Made by a program: the position numbers and the translations under genes. Shown here one piece after another: positions 40,750 to 48,646 of a DNA stretch of 64,000 bases. A model generated the notes under the pieces. It was not told the origin of the DNA, did not search any database, and was given only the letters and a program-made list of their open reading frames with translations. Source of the stretch: Sphingomonas cremea (GTDB taxonomy: Bacteria > Pseudomonadota > Alphaproteobacteria > Sphingomonadales > Sphingomonadaceae); NCBI RefSeq assembly GCF_021502585.1, contig NZ_JAKFGM010000001.1:682001-746000 (forward strand), read 5' to 3'. Each line of letters begins with the position of its first letter. Position 1 is the stretch's first letter.

Positions 40750-41709
40750 TTGGAACATTGTCCACAAGTGACACATGATGATGTGCTGGCCGCTGCCGCA
40801 CGCATTTCCGGCTCCGTCGAGCGTACGCCATTGGTCGAAGCGAAGATTCGCGGGTCGCGCGTCTGGCTCAAATGCGAATCCCTTCAAACCGGCGGTTCGT
40901 TCAAGCTCAGGGGCGCCACCAATCGGCTGATGCTTCTCAGCGAGGAGGAACGGGCCAGGGGAGTGGTCGCCTTTTCCTCGGGCAATCATGCCCAGGGCGT
41001 AGCGATTGCGGCCAAAAGGCTAGGGATTCCCGCAATTATCGTCATGCCGTCCGATGCCCCCAAACTGAAAATCGAAGGAACGCGGAGCCAGGGCGCTGAG
41101 ATTATTTTCTTCGATCGCCGTACGGAAAGCCGGGAAAAAATCGCCGCTGGCATTGCCGCCGAGAAAGGATCGGTGGTCGTCCCGAGCTTCGACGATCCGC
41201 ACATTGTCGCCGGGCAGGGAACGGCGGGCCTCGAAATTCTCGAACAGCTTGCAGAGGCCGGCGTTGCTGGTCCGGCGCAGATACTTGTCAATTGCGGCGG
41301 GGGCGGACTCAGCGCGGGTATTGCGCTGGCCTGCCCTGACTCCAGCATTGTGCCGGTCGAGCCAGAAGGGTGGGACGACATGCGCCGATCGCTGGAGCTG
41401 GGCGAGATCGTGCCGGTCGATGCCGACGCACCTCCGACGCTGTGCGACGCTCTCCAGACCCCCAAGGTCTCACCGATCACCTTCGGCATTCTGAAGGCAC
41501 GCGGAGTGAAGGGAGTGGCTGTCAGCGAGGATGAAATTGCTGCTGCGGTGCGCTGGGCATGGCAGGAGCATGGCTTGGTGGTCGAGCCCGGCGGCGCAGC
41601 TTCGATTGCGGCGCTTTTAGCTGGAAAGGCGGAAATCGTGCCGGAAACGGTGGCGCTGGTGTCTGGCGGGAATATCGACCCCGCGCTTCATGCGCGGCTG
41701 GTCGATTAG
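40750..41709 (+). CDS. threonine ammonia-lyase (threonine/serine dehydratase), catabolic-like
   Basis: 319 residues from TTG 40750, which is 9 nt after AAGGAG. It deaminates threonine (or serine) to a 2-oxo acid with PLP. The PLP lysine is K52 in GGSFKLRGATNRL, with SSGNHAQGVAIAA and the glycine loop NCGGGGLSAG. There is no C-terminal ACT regulatory domain, unlike biosynthetic IlvA. It is divergent from the decarboxylase gene, so both leaders share 40570-40749. Confidence 0.9.
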   Translation: MEHCPQVTHDDVLAAAARISGSVERTPLVEAKIRGSRVWLKCESLQTGGSFKLRGATNRLMLLSEEERARGVVAFSSGNHAQGVAIAAKRLGIPAIIVMPSDAPKLKIEGTRSQGAEIIFFDRRTESREKIAAGIAAEKGSVVVPSFDDPHIVAGQGTAGLEILEQLAEAGVAGPAQILVNCGGGGLSAGIALACPDSSIVPVEPEGWDDMRRSLELGEIVPVDADAPPTLCDALQTPKVSPITFGILKARGVKGVAVSEDEIAAAVRWAWQEHGLVVEPGGAASIAALLAGKAEIVPETVALVSGGNIDPALHARLVD

Positions 41710-41972
41710 CCGTTGGCGATGCGATATTCGCCCGGCTCGACATGGGCCGGAGAATTGCGCTCGACGGCTCGGGTCAGCTCCTCCAGCTCGGCAGCCAGGG
41801 TTTGAAGCTCTGCAGCCAGCGCCTTGGGATCGATTTCGGCGAGATTGGTCGAGGCGTCGAGAAGCGTATCGAGCATCATCGCGATGCAGGGCAGGATCGT
41901 CTCTTCGATCCGCTCGAACGCCTCTTCGAGGCGTGCCTGTTGCTGCTGGACATCACGCATGCCCGGAAGCAT
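41706..41972 (-). CDS. small coiled-coil protein, unknown
   Basis: 88 residues. Almost all helical with heptads (QQQARLEEAFERIEETILP and LAAELQTLAAELEELTRAVE), so it is likely a dimeric coiled-coil protein. No family recognised. Its stop overlaps that of threonine dehydratase. The ATG at 41960 is an alternative start. Confidence 0.6.
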   Translation of the reverse strand: MLPGMRDVQQQQARLEEAFERIEETILPCIAMMLDTLLDASTNLAEIDPKALAAELQTLAAELEELTRAVERNSPAHVEPGEYRIANG

Positions 41973-42010
41973 GGGGCAATGCAGTTAAGAAGCAGTGAAG
42001 GGCCTTAAAA

Positions 42011-42178
42011 GTGGGAAGCATTGCCTCAGCGGCGCTCGCAATCACGATGATTGCTGCAATGTTGCTGCTGATCTTCGGATTTCGGCTGGCGATGCGCCCT
42101 GACGACCGTCTGCGAGGCCTGCTGATGATCGCTTGCGGGATCATCTTCATCGGCAACGTGCTGATCTGGACGCTGTAG
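42011..42178 (+). CDS. small membrane protein, 55 residues
   Basis: A 55-residue frame with GTG start, two hydrophobic segments (AALAITMIAAMLLLIFGF and GLLMIACGIIFIGNVLIWTL) and a short positively charged loop (RLAMRPDDRLR). The codon use is clean and a purine run (GGCCTTAAAAGTGGGA) precedes it. It ends one base before the hydrolase stop. No function assigned; a small gene easily missed. Confidence 0.55.
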   Translation: MGSIASAALAITMIAAMLLLIFGFRLAMRPDDRLRGLLMIACGIIFIGNVLIWTL

Positions 42179-42179
42179 A

Positions 42180-42836
42180 TCAGCGGATCGGGCAGCTGGG
42201 ATCGAGCCGATAGTCGAGATAGCCGTCGACACTCTTCATCAAAAGGTCGAGCTCGTTGGCGAAGAAGTGGTTCGCACCCGGAATGGTGTCATGGGCGATG
42301 GTGATGTGCTTTTGAGTACGCAGCTTGTCGACCAGCTTCTGGACTGCGCCCGGGGTGACAACCTCATCCGCTTCGCCCTGGATGATGATGCCCGAAGCCG
42401 GGCAAGGGGCGAGAAAGCTGAAATCATACATGTTGGCTGGCGGCGCGATCGAGATGAAGCCGCGGATTTCGGGACGGCGCATCAAAAGCTGCATGCCGAT
42501 CCAGGCGCCGAAGCTGACTCCGGCGACCCAAGTAACCTCGGCCTCCGGGTGAATCTGCTGAACCCAATCGAGCGCGCTTGCCGCGTCGCTGAGCTCGCCA
42601 ATGCCATTGTCGAACGTCCCCTGGCTCTTGCCGACGCCACGGAAGTTAAAGCGCAGCGTGGCGAAGCCGCGGCGGACGAAATCCTTGTAGAGCAGCTGGA
42701 CGATCTTGTTGTTCATCGTCCCGCCGGCCTGCGGGTGGCTGTGCAGGATCAACGCGACCGGAGCGCGCGGGCGCGGTCCCGGGTTGAATCGGCCTTCCAG
42801 ACGGCCTTCGGGTCCGGGGAAAATCACTTCGGGCAT
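42180..42836 (-). CDS. alpha/beta hydrolase
   Basis: 218 residues. The fold has HSHPQAGGTMNNK (oxyanion region), the nucleophile elbow GVSFGA (S108), an Asp in the C-terminal strand (GEADEVV) and a catalytic His (GANHFF). It resembles serine hydrolases of the YfcE-like group acting on small esters or acyl donors. Substrate unknown. It is divergent from the cysteine desulfurase operon. Confidence 0.9.
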   Translation of the reverse strand: MPEVIFPGPEGRLEGRFNPGPRPRAPVALILHSHPQAGGTMNNKIVQLLYKDFVRRGFATLRFNFRGVGKSQGTFDNGIGELSDAASALDWVQQIHPEAEVTWVAGVSFGAWIGMQLLMRRPEIRGFISIAPPANMYDFSFLAPCPASGIIIQGEADEVVTPGAVQKLVDKLRTQKHITIAHDTIPGANHFFANELDLLMKSVDGYLDYRLDPSCPIR

Positions 42837-42955
42837 GGGCGCTCGCTTGGTCGGAATAAGAAACTGAAATGCCGCGGAAGGGATGCACCGTGACGGCGGC
42901 TCCTATATAGGGCGGGCGCAAGCTCTGGCAACGGCAGGATTCCGACGCTTTTCCA

Positions 42956-44029
42956 ATGACTGACAACAAGACCCGAATCTTTCTCGATCACGCCGCCACA
43001 ACCAACCTGCTTCCGGAGGCGCGTGCCGCCCTGGAACGCGGCTATGACGCTTGGGCAAACCCAAGCTCGCCTCATGCCGAAGGGCGCAAGTCACGGGCTT
43101 TGCTCGAAGAAGCGCGCTCGACGCTGTGTGAGATGCTCGACTGGCGGCATGACGTCATTTTCACCAGCGGCGCAAGCGAGGCGGTGGAAATCGCGGCGGC
43201 GCGTGCCCGGATACCGGGGCGGGCACACGGCGCAACCGAACATGCCATCGTCCCGCACGCCATGGGGCCCAAGTCGAAAGTCATTCCGGTTGGGCCGGAT
43301 GGGCTGATCGACGAGGCCGCGCTGGATGAGATCCTGGCTCAAGGGCCGGCGCTGATCGCAATCCAGCAGGTCAATAACGAAACCGGCATCCTCCAGCCGC
43401 TTGCGCGGATCGCGCCGCGAGTTCGCGCGGCGGGGTCGTTGCTGCTGGCCGATTGCGCGCAAAGTGCAAGCAAGTTTCCGCTGCCCGACGCGGATTTCAT
43501 CGCCCTGTCGGCCCACAAATTGGGTGGGCCGCCGGGAGTTGGCGCCTTGCTGGTCAAGGATCTGGCCACGCTGGAGCCGGTTGGAGGGCAAGAGAAAGGT
43601 TATCGCCGCGGCACGCAGGATGCGCCCAGCGCAATGGCCTTCGCCGCTGCGCTGGCGACAAGGCCCTATGACATGGAGCGGCTTGCGACACTTCGTCATC
43701 GGCTGGACGACGGCGTGAAAGGTGCCGGCGGTGTCGTGATCGGCGAAAACAGCCCACGACTTCCGACCATCGGCGCCGTCTCGCTGCCCGGCGCGTCGAA
43801 TGCCTCCCTGCTCGTTCAGTTCGACCTCGCTGGAATTGCAGTGTCGGCCGGAAGTGCCTGTTCGTCGGGCAAGATGAAGGAAAGCGCGGTGCTGGCCGCA
43901 ATGGGTGTGACACCAGAAGTTGCAGGTGGCTTCCTGCGTATCAGCTTCGGCCCACGCACCACCGAAGCCGACATCGATGCCTTCCTGGCGGAGTGGGCGC
44001 GGATTGCTTCACGCCAGCGGGCGGCATGA
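42956..44029 (+). CDS. cysteine desulfurase, first of a tandem pair
   Basis: 357 residues, a NifS/IscS-like aminotransferase-V enzyme that mobilises sulfur from cysteine. PLP lysine K188 in LSAHKLGGPPG; stacking His in ATEHAIV; Asp in LLLADCAQS; active-site Cys C302 in SAGSACSSGK. It overlaps the next desulfurase start by 4 nt (ATGA). Having two desulfurases and a ferredoxin in a row suggests an Fe-S assembly unit separate from, or partial to, a suf operon. Confidence 0.92.
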   Translation: MTDNKTRIFLDHAATTNLLPEARAALERGYDAWANPSSPHAEGRKSRALLEEARSTLCEMLDWRHDVIFTSGASEAVEIAAARARIPGRAHGATEHAIVPHAMGPKSKVIPVGPDGLIDEAALDEILAQGPALIAIQQVNNETGILQPLARIAPRVRAAGSLLLADCAQSASKFPLPDADFIALSAHKLGGPPGVGALLVKDLATLEPVGGQEKGYRRGTQDAPSAMAFAAALATRPYDMERLATLRHRLDDGVKGAGGVVIGENSPRLPTIGAVSLPGASNASLLVQFDLAGIAVSAGSACSSGKMKESAVLAAMGVTPEVAGGFLRISFGPRTTEADIDAFLAEWARIASRQRAA

Positions 44030-45138
44030 TTTACCTCGATTATCAAGCGACGACGCCCGTTGCGCCCGAAGTGGCGGCGGCGATGCGGCCGTGGATCGAG
44101 GAAAAATTCGCCAACCCCCACAGCCCGTCGAGGTGGGGCCGCGAGGCCGCGGCGGCGATCGAGGTGGCGCGGAGCCAAGTTGAACAGGAGCTAGGATTTT
44201 CCGGCGGCCGCTTTGCCTTCACCTGTGGCGCGACTGAATCGCTCAATTGGGCGCTCAAGGGCACGTTCCAGACTGCCAAACGCCGGAAGCTGGTCACCGT
44301 CGCGACCGAACATGCTGCCGTGCTTGACACCGCCGAATGGCTTGAAGGCCAGGGCGTCGAGGTAGTCCGCCTCCAGGTCGGCGCAGATGGGCTGATCGAC
44401 CTCGACATGGCCGAAGCTGTCATCGACGATAAAACCGCCCTCGTCGCGGTGATGCTGGTCAACAACGAGATCGGCGTCATCCAGCCCATCGTCGAACTGA
44501 TGCGGATGGCTCATGCCGTGGGTGCGCTGATGCTCTGCGATGCGGTTCAGGGCTTCGGGCGCCTCCAAATACCCGAAGGCCCGGACTTGGTCGCCGTTTC
44601 CGGGCACAAGATTCACGGTCCCAAGGGCGTAGGTGGCCTGTGGATCCGTGCCGGGACCGAGCCGGAGCCGTTGTTGCATGGCGGGGGGCAGGAACAGGGC
44701 CTGCGCTCGGGCACGCTTTCGCCTTCCCTCTGTGTCGGCATGGGCGAGGCCGCGCGCCTAGCCGCCCAACGGCGCGATGCTGATGGGATCCATGTTGCGA
44801 AACTGTTTGAATTAGCGCTGGCAACGCTCGGACAAGGTTGGATAATTAACGGAAGTAAGTCCCAGCGCTACCACGGCAACCTCAATCTTCGGCGCGATGG
44901 GCTGGATGGTGCACGGCTGATAAGTGACATGCGCAATATCGCCTTCTCGCTCGGTTCGGCCTGCGCCAGCGGTTCAGGACGGCCAAGTCACGTGCTGCGG
45001 GCGATCGGTCTGACCGAGCCGCAAGCCCGCTCGTCAATTCGACTTGGCTTCGGCCGCTACACCGGCGAGGAGGAGCTGGCCTCCGCCTGCCGTCGGATCG
45101 ATGAGGCAGCCAAGGCGCAGCAGGCGCTTCCCGCGTGA
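44026..45138 (+). CDS. cysteine desulfurase, second of the tandem pair
   Basis: 370 residues. PLP lysine K195 in VSGHKIHGPKG, stacking His in ATEHAAVL, and active-site Cys C313 in LGSACASGSG. Start ATG 44026 within the ATGA overlap. Compared with its neighbour it is closer to classic IscS in the HKIHGPKG region. Its stop overlaps the ferredoxin GTG (GTGA). Confidence 0.92.
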   Translation: MIYLDYQATTPVAPEVAAAMRPWIEEKFANPHSPSRWGREAAAAIEVARSQVEQELGFSGGRFAFTCGATESLNWALKGTFQTAKRRKLVTVATEHAAVLDTAEWLEGQGVEVVRLQVGADGLIDLDMAEAVIDDKTALVAVMLVNNEIGVIQPIVELMRMAHAVGALMLCDAVQGFGRLQIPEGPDLVAVSGHKIHGPKGVGGLWIRAGTEPEPLLHGGGQEQGLRSGTLSPSLCVGMGEAARLAAQRRDADGIHVAKLFELALATLGQGWIINGSKSQRYHGNLNLRRDGLDGARLISDMRNIAFSLGSACASGSGRPSHVLRAIGLTEPQARSSIRLGFGRYTGEEELASACRRIDEAAKAQQALPA

Positions 45139-45467
45139 TCAAGGTGCGTTTTCTCAAGGCCGACGGAACGCTCGATCATGAAATCGACGCGCCTGCAGGC
45201 ACCAATTTGCTCGATCTCGCGCAGCGGGAAGGGCAGCCGCTTGAGGGCGCTTGCGAAGGGCAGATGGCCTGTTCCACCTGCCATGTGATTGTTGCGAAAG
45301 AAGATTTCGACCGCCTTCCGCATGCGAGCGAGGAGGAGGACGACCTGCTCGACCTCGCCTGGCAGGTGCGGCGAACATCGCGCCTCGCGTGCCAAATCAA
45401 CCTGACCGACGATCTCGGCACGTTGACGGTGCAGATGCCGGGCGGCGCCTACAACCTGGACCGATAA
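45135..45467 (+). CDS. fdx: adrenodoxin-type 2Fe-2S ferredoxin
   Basis: 110 residues. Four cluster Cys: C40, C46, C49 (ACEGQMACSTC) and C86 (RLACQIN), the isc-type/adrenodoxin spacing. It transfers electrons for Fe-S assembly or a monooxygenase. The GTG start overlaps the desulfurase stop, completing a three-gene operon. The symbol is by family and context. Confidence 0.92.
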   Translation: MIKVRFLKADGTLDHEIDAPAGTNLLDLAQREGQPLEGACEGQMACSTCHVIVAKEDFDRLPHASEEEDDLLDLAWQVRRTSRLACQINLTDDLGTLTVQMPGGAYNLDR

Positions 45468-45484
45468 GTTCCCGCCGAAGGCCG

Positions 45485-46186
45485 CTATTCACCCTTGGGC
45501 AGCGGAAGGCCGATTCGGGTATCGACCACGTCCTTGCGGGGCTTGGCGTGCTTGCCCTTTGGCCGTGCCGGGAGCCGCGCTTCGAGTTCCGGCAACGCGA
45601 TCCGGCCTTGGCCTTGATCGTCGAGCAACTTGAACCGGTATGATGCAGCTTGCCTGAACTCGGCCAACGTAATTACCCGGTTGAAGTCGGCGTCGGCGCT
45701 CGCAACGGGTTGCGGAATATTGAGGAGGCCATAACGGGCGGCGCCTTGCAGCCCGTCGGTGCGATATCCGTCATAGCGGTCCTCGCGCTTCCGCGGGTCG
45801 TCCCATGGAGGCTCCCATTCGGGTTTTGGGGCAGCTTCGCCGCGCGGTCGCTTCCATTGCGAATTCACCTGGACGTCGGGCGCGAGTTCATACTCATATT
45901 CCGCAATTTCCTGCGGATCGATCAGGCCGTCATGGTTGTCATCCAGTCTCGCGAAGAAGCGGTCTGCATCGGCCAGCATTTCTTCGGCTGTCAGGATGCC
46001 GTCCCCGTTTTGATCGGCCCGGCTAAACCAGCGTGCGATCGGGGCTTCGCCGGTGGTGGGTGGGCGGAACGGTTCGCCCATCGGGCTGATGAACGGCGCC
46101 CATGGATATGCTTTGACGACAATCGGCGGCTCCTCTGCCGCGGCGACGAGTATGAGGAACGGGACGATCAGCGCGGGAACGGGCAT
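45485..46186 (-). CDS. secreted EF-hand calcium-binding protein
   Basis: 233 residues from ATG 46186, preceded by GGAGGTCAG. A signal-like hydrophobic N-terminus (VPALIVPFLILVAAAEE) is followed by EF-hand loops DQNGDGILTAEE and DDNHDGLIDPQE, and two degenerate ones (DADFNRVITLAE, DDQGQGRIALPE). It should bind calcium in the periplasm. It converges with ferredoxin and is divergent from the SRP RNA. Confidence 0.82.
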   Translation of the reverse strand: MPVPALIVPFLILVAAAEEPPIVVKAYPWAPFISPMGEPFRPPTTGEAPIARWFSRADQNGDGILTAEEMLADADRFFARLDDNHDGLIDPQEIAEYEYELAPDVQVNSQWKRPRGEAAPKPEWEPPWDDPRKREDRYDGYRTDGLQGAARYGLLNIPQPVASADADFNRVITLAEFRQAASYRFKLLDDQGQGRIALPELEARLPARPKGKHAKPRKDVVDTRIGLPLPKGE

Positions 46187-46259
46187 CAGCTGACCTCCGT
46201 CTTGGCCAAACATTAGTCAACCCGGCCGCGTGAACGGTCGATGAAGCACCCATGTGGGC

Positions 46260-46288
46260 TTGCGAGAAGCAATATCTTAACCCATATG
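46260..46288 (+). promoter_or_regulatory. possible promoter of the SRP RNA gene
   Basis: TTGCGA (46260-46265), 17-nt spacer, CATATG (46283-46288). The expected start falls at about 46295, the first base of the RNA stem. The -10 match is weak, so this is a guess from spacing. Confidence 0.4.
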
Positions 46289-46295
46289 CGCGCTC

Positions 46296-46385
46296 GGAAG
46301 TCGGCGGACGGCGCTGTCGCCAACCTGGTCAGGTCCGGAAGGAAGCAGCCACAACGATTTCGTGCCGGGTCGTCGGCTTCCACCT
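46296..46385 (+). ncRNA. ffs: signal recognition particle RNA, small bacterial type (4.5S)
   Basis: The universally conserved loop sequences GGTCAGGTCCGGAAGGAAGC and CAGCC are present near 46327-46350. The flanks GGAAGTCGGCG and GTCGTCGGCTTCC (46369-46381) pair to close the hairpin, allowing wobbles. It binds Ffh to target membrane proteins. Ends are estimated within a few nt. The position directly before dnaX, with ybaB after, is the classic gene order. Confidence 0.95.
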
Positions 46386-46409
46386 CCCCGAAATGCCGAG
46401 CGTAGGGAA

Positions 46410-46428
46410 ACGATTGCAATGCAATCGT
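46410..46428. repeat. short perfect hairpin before dnaX
   Basis: ACGATTGC-AAT-GCAATCGT, an 8-bp stem with a 3-nt loop, 25 nt after the SRP RNA. No T tract follows, so its job, if any, is RNA processing or an operator. The rest of 46386-46584 shows no gene. Confidence 0.5.
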
Positions 46429-46534
46429 GAGCAGCGCGTAGTGCCATTGAGGGGCGGACGGCCTGCCGCGCAGCGGACAGGACCGACGGCGCGGATTTAC
46501 TCCGTGCCGGCTTTGCACGTCCGGTCGAAGAAAT

Positions 46535-46563
46535 GCCGGATCCCCGCTTTCGCGCGGATGACG
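46535..46563. repeat. REP-like intergenic element before dnaX
   Basis: GCCGGATCCCCGCTTTCGCG then CGGATGACG. This resembles the short palindromic GGGATCCCCGC...GCGGGGATGACG repeats often seen between sphingomonad genes. A relative may occur at 39246-39268 (ATTCCCGCGGAAACGG). Confidence 0.45.
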
Positions 46564-46584
46564 ATTGGTCCTACATCACGACAT

Positions 46585-48216
46585 ATGGACGACGAATCGC
46601 CCGGCCTCGGGCTGGACCTCCCTGAACAGCCGCAGAAGCCGGCCGATGCATCGCCTTACCGCGTGCTCGCCCGCAAATATCGCCCGCAGACCTTTGCCGA
46701 ACTAATTGGCCAGGATGCGATGGTGAAGACGCTGGGCAACGCCATTGAGCGCGGCCGCATTGCCCACGCCTTCCTGCTGACGGGCGTGCGCGGGGTTGGA
46801 AAGACGTCGACCGCGCGTCTTGTCGCCAAGGCATTGAATTGCATCGGACCGGACGGGCAGGGTGGGCCAACGATCGATCCCTGTGGTGTGTGCGAGCCAT
46901 GCCGGGCGATCGCCGAGGGCCGCCATATCGACGTGATCGAAATGGACGCTGCGTCGCACACCGGCGTCGACGACGTCCGTGAGATCATCGAGGCGGTGCG
47001 CTACGCCTCAGTCTCGGCGCGCTACAAAATCTACATCATCGACGAAGTCCACATGCTGTCGAAAAGTGCATTCAACGCGCTTCTGAAGACGCTTGAGGAG
47101 CCGCCGGCACATGTGAAATTCCTGTTCGCGACCACTGAAGTGAACAAGGTCCCGGTGACGGTCCTTTCGCGCTGCCAGCGGTTCGACCTGCGCCGTATTC
47201 CGGCTGAAAAGCTGTCCGAGCATTTCGCCAATGTCGCCCGGGCGGAAGGGGTCGAGGTCGAGGAAGAGGCGCTGCAGGCCATTGCCCGCGCGGCCGAAGG
47301 TTCTGCCCGTGACGGCCTGTCGATCCTCGACCAGGCGATTGCCCATGGCGAAGGGAAGGTCACCGCCGACCAGGTCCGCGACATGCTGGGCCAGGCGGAT
47401 CGGGGCCGAATTCGCCGCCTGCTGGAAACATTGCTGACCGGCGATGTCGCGGCAACGCTGACTCAACTCGACGAAACCCATTCGCTCGGCATCGATCCAG
47501 GCTCGCTGTTCCGGGGCCTGATGGAATCGATGCATTCGGTAACCCGCGCCAAGGCTGGGGCTTCGGCCGATCCCCTCCAGTCGGCCGAGGAGCGGGAGCA
47601 TTCGGCGGAGCTCGCTGCCCGGCTGAGCTGGGGCAATCTCCATCGGCTGTGGCAGCTGTTGCTCAAGGGCCTTGAGGACATACGGATCGCGCCCGACCCG
47701 CAAGAGGCGGCGACCATGGCACTGCTCCGGCTGATCCATGCCGCCGAAATGCCCGATCCGTCGGCCCTGGCGGCAATGTTGGCGGGAGGAGCGGCTGTCG
47801 CCGGCGCGCCTTCGGTCCCCGCGGCCAAGCCGGCGGCTGAACCAAAGGCCAGCCTGCCGCTCGACTTCGCTGCTCTGGTCGAGGCGGTCGAAAGCCAGGG
47901 CAAGCAACTGCTCGGAGTCCAACTTCGCGACCATGTCGGGCTGGTAAGCTTTGCCCCCGGTGAGATGGTGTTGAAGCCGCTGAAGCCGCTGGGCGCCGAT
48001 TTTTCACGAGAGCTGGCCGCCGCGGCCAAGCAGGCGACTGGCCAAAACTGGCAAGTCCGGTTGACCGATGAAGGCGGCTCTCCGTCGCTCCAGCAGCAGG
48101 AAGCGATGGCGGAAGAGCGGATGCGCGCGGCGGTGTTAGAGGAACCCAATGTCCGCGCGCTGCTTGATGAATTTCCCGACGCAACTTTAGAATCCATCGA
48201 ACGGAAAGAAGCCTGA
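46585..48216 (+). CDS. dnaX: DNA polymerase III subunits gamma/tau
   Basis: 543 residues. It is the clamp-loader ATPase. Walker A is GVRGVGKTST; a zinc site follows as CIGPDGQGG...CGVCEPC; Walker B and sensor region IIDEVHMLS and TTEVNKVPVTVLSRCQRFD. The C-terminus is shorter than in E. coli tau. ATG 46585 is the first Met after the intergenic hairpins. YbaB follows by one base, then the gene order is the classic dnaX-ybaB. Confidence 0.96.
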   Translation: MDDESPGLGLDLPEQPQKPADASPYRVLARKYRPQTFAELIGQDAMVKTLGNAIERGRIAHAFLLTGVRGVGKTSTARLVAKALNCIGPDGQGGPTIDPCGVCEPCRAIAEGRHIDVIEMDAASHTGVDDVREIIEAVRYASVSARYKIYIIDEVHMLSKSAFNALLKTLEEPPAHVKFLFATTEVNKVPVTVLSRCQRFDLRRIPAEKLSEHFANVARAEGVEVEEEALQAIARAAEGSARDGLSILDQAIAHGEGKVTADQVRDMLGQADRGRIRRLLETLLTGDVAATLTQLDETHSLGIDPGSLFRGLMESMHSVTRAKAGASADPLQSAEEREHSAELAARLSWGNLHRLWQLLLKGLEDIRIAPDPQEAATMALLRLIHAAEMPDPSALAAMLAGGAAVAGAPSVPAAKPAAEPKASLPLDFAALVEAVESQGKQLLGVQLRDHVGLVSFAPGEMVLKPLKPLGADFSRELAAAAKQATGQNWQVRLTDEGGSPSLQQQEAMAEERMRAAVLEEPNVRALLDEFPDATLESIERKEA

Positions 48217-48217
48217 C

Positions 48218-48541
48218 ATGCCCAGCCTCGACGAAATCATGAAAATGGCGGAAGCCGCGCAGGCTCAACTCGCCCAGGCCCAGGAAAATCTCGACAAGGT
48301 CGAGGTGGAAGGCCTGTCGGGCGGCGGCCTGGTCAAGATCAAGGCCACCGCCAAGGGCCGGATCCTTGGCGTTTCGATCGACGACAGCCTGCTCGTCCCG
48401 GGCGAAAAGACGATGCTGGAGGACCTGATTGCCGCCGCGATCAACGATGCTCGCGGCAAGGCCGATGCCGCTGCGGGCGAGCAGATGCAGGCGATGACTT
48501 CCGGCTTGCCGCTTCCGCCGGGATTCAAGCTGCCCTTCTAA
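48218..48541 (+). CDS. YbaB/EbfC family nucleoid-associated protein
   Basis: 107 residues. The N-terminal helix EIMKMAEAAQAQLAQAQENL, the core GGGLVKIKATAKGRILGV and the end SGLPLPPGFKLPF are typical of YbaB. It binds DNA as a dimer. It starts one base after the dnaX stop and is co-transcribed with it. Confidence 0.95.
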   Translation: MPSLDEIMKMAEAAQAQLAQAQENLDKVEVEGLSGGGLVKIKATAKGRILGVSIDDSLLVPGEKTMLEDLIAAAINDARGKADAAAGEQMQAMTSGLPLPPGFKLPF

Positions 48542-48646
48542 GCTTCAAATCCGCGACGTTAATTTCCGCTTGTAACCCCACGGGAGTGCGGCGAAGCTGC
48601 ACGCTTGGCTACGCGCGGGGGACGAGGCGTGCAGAAGCTTGGTGCA

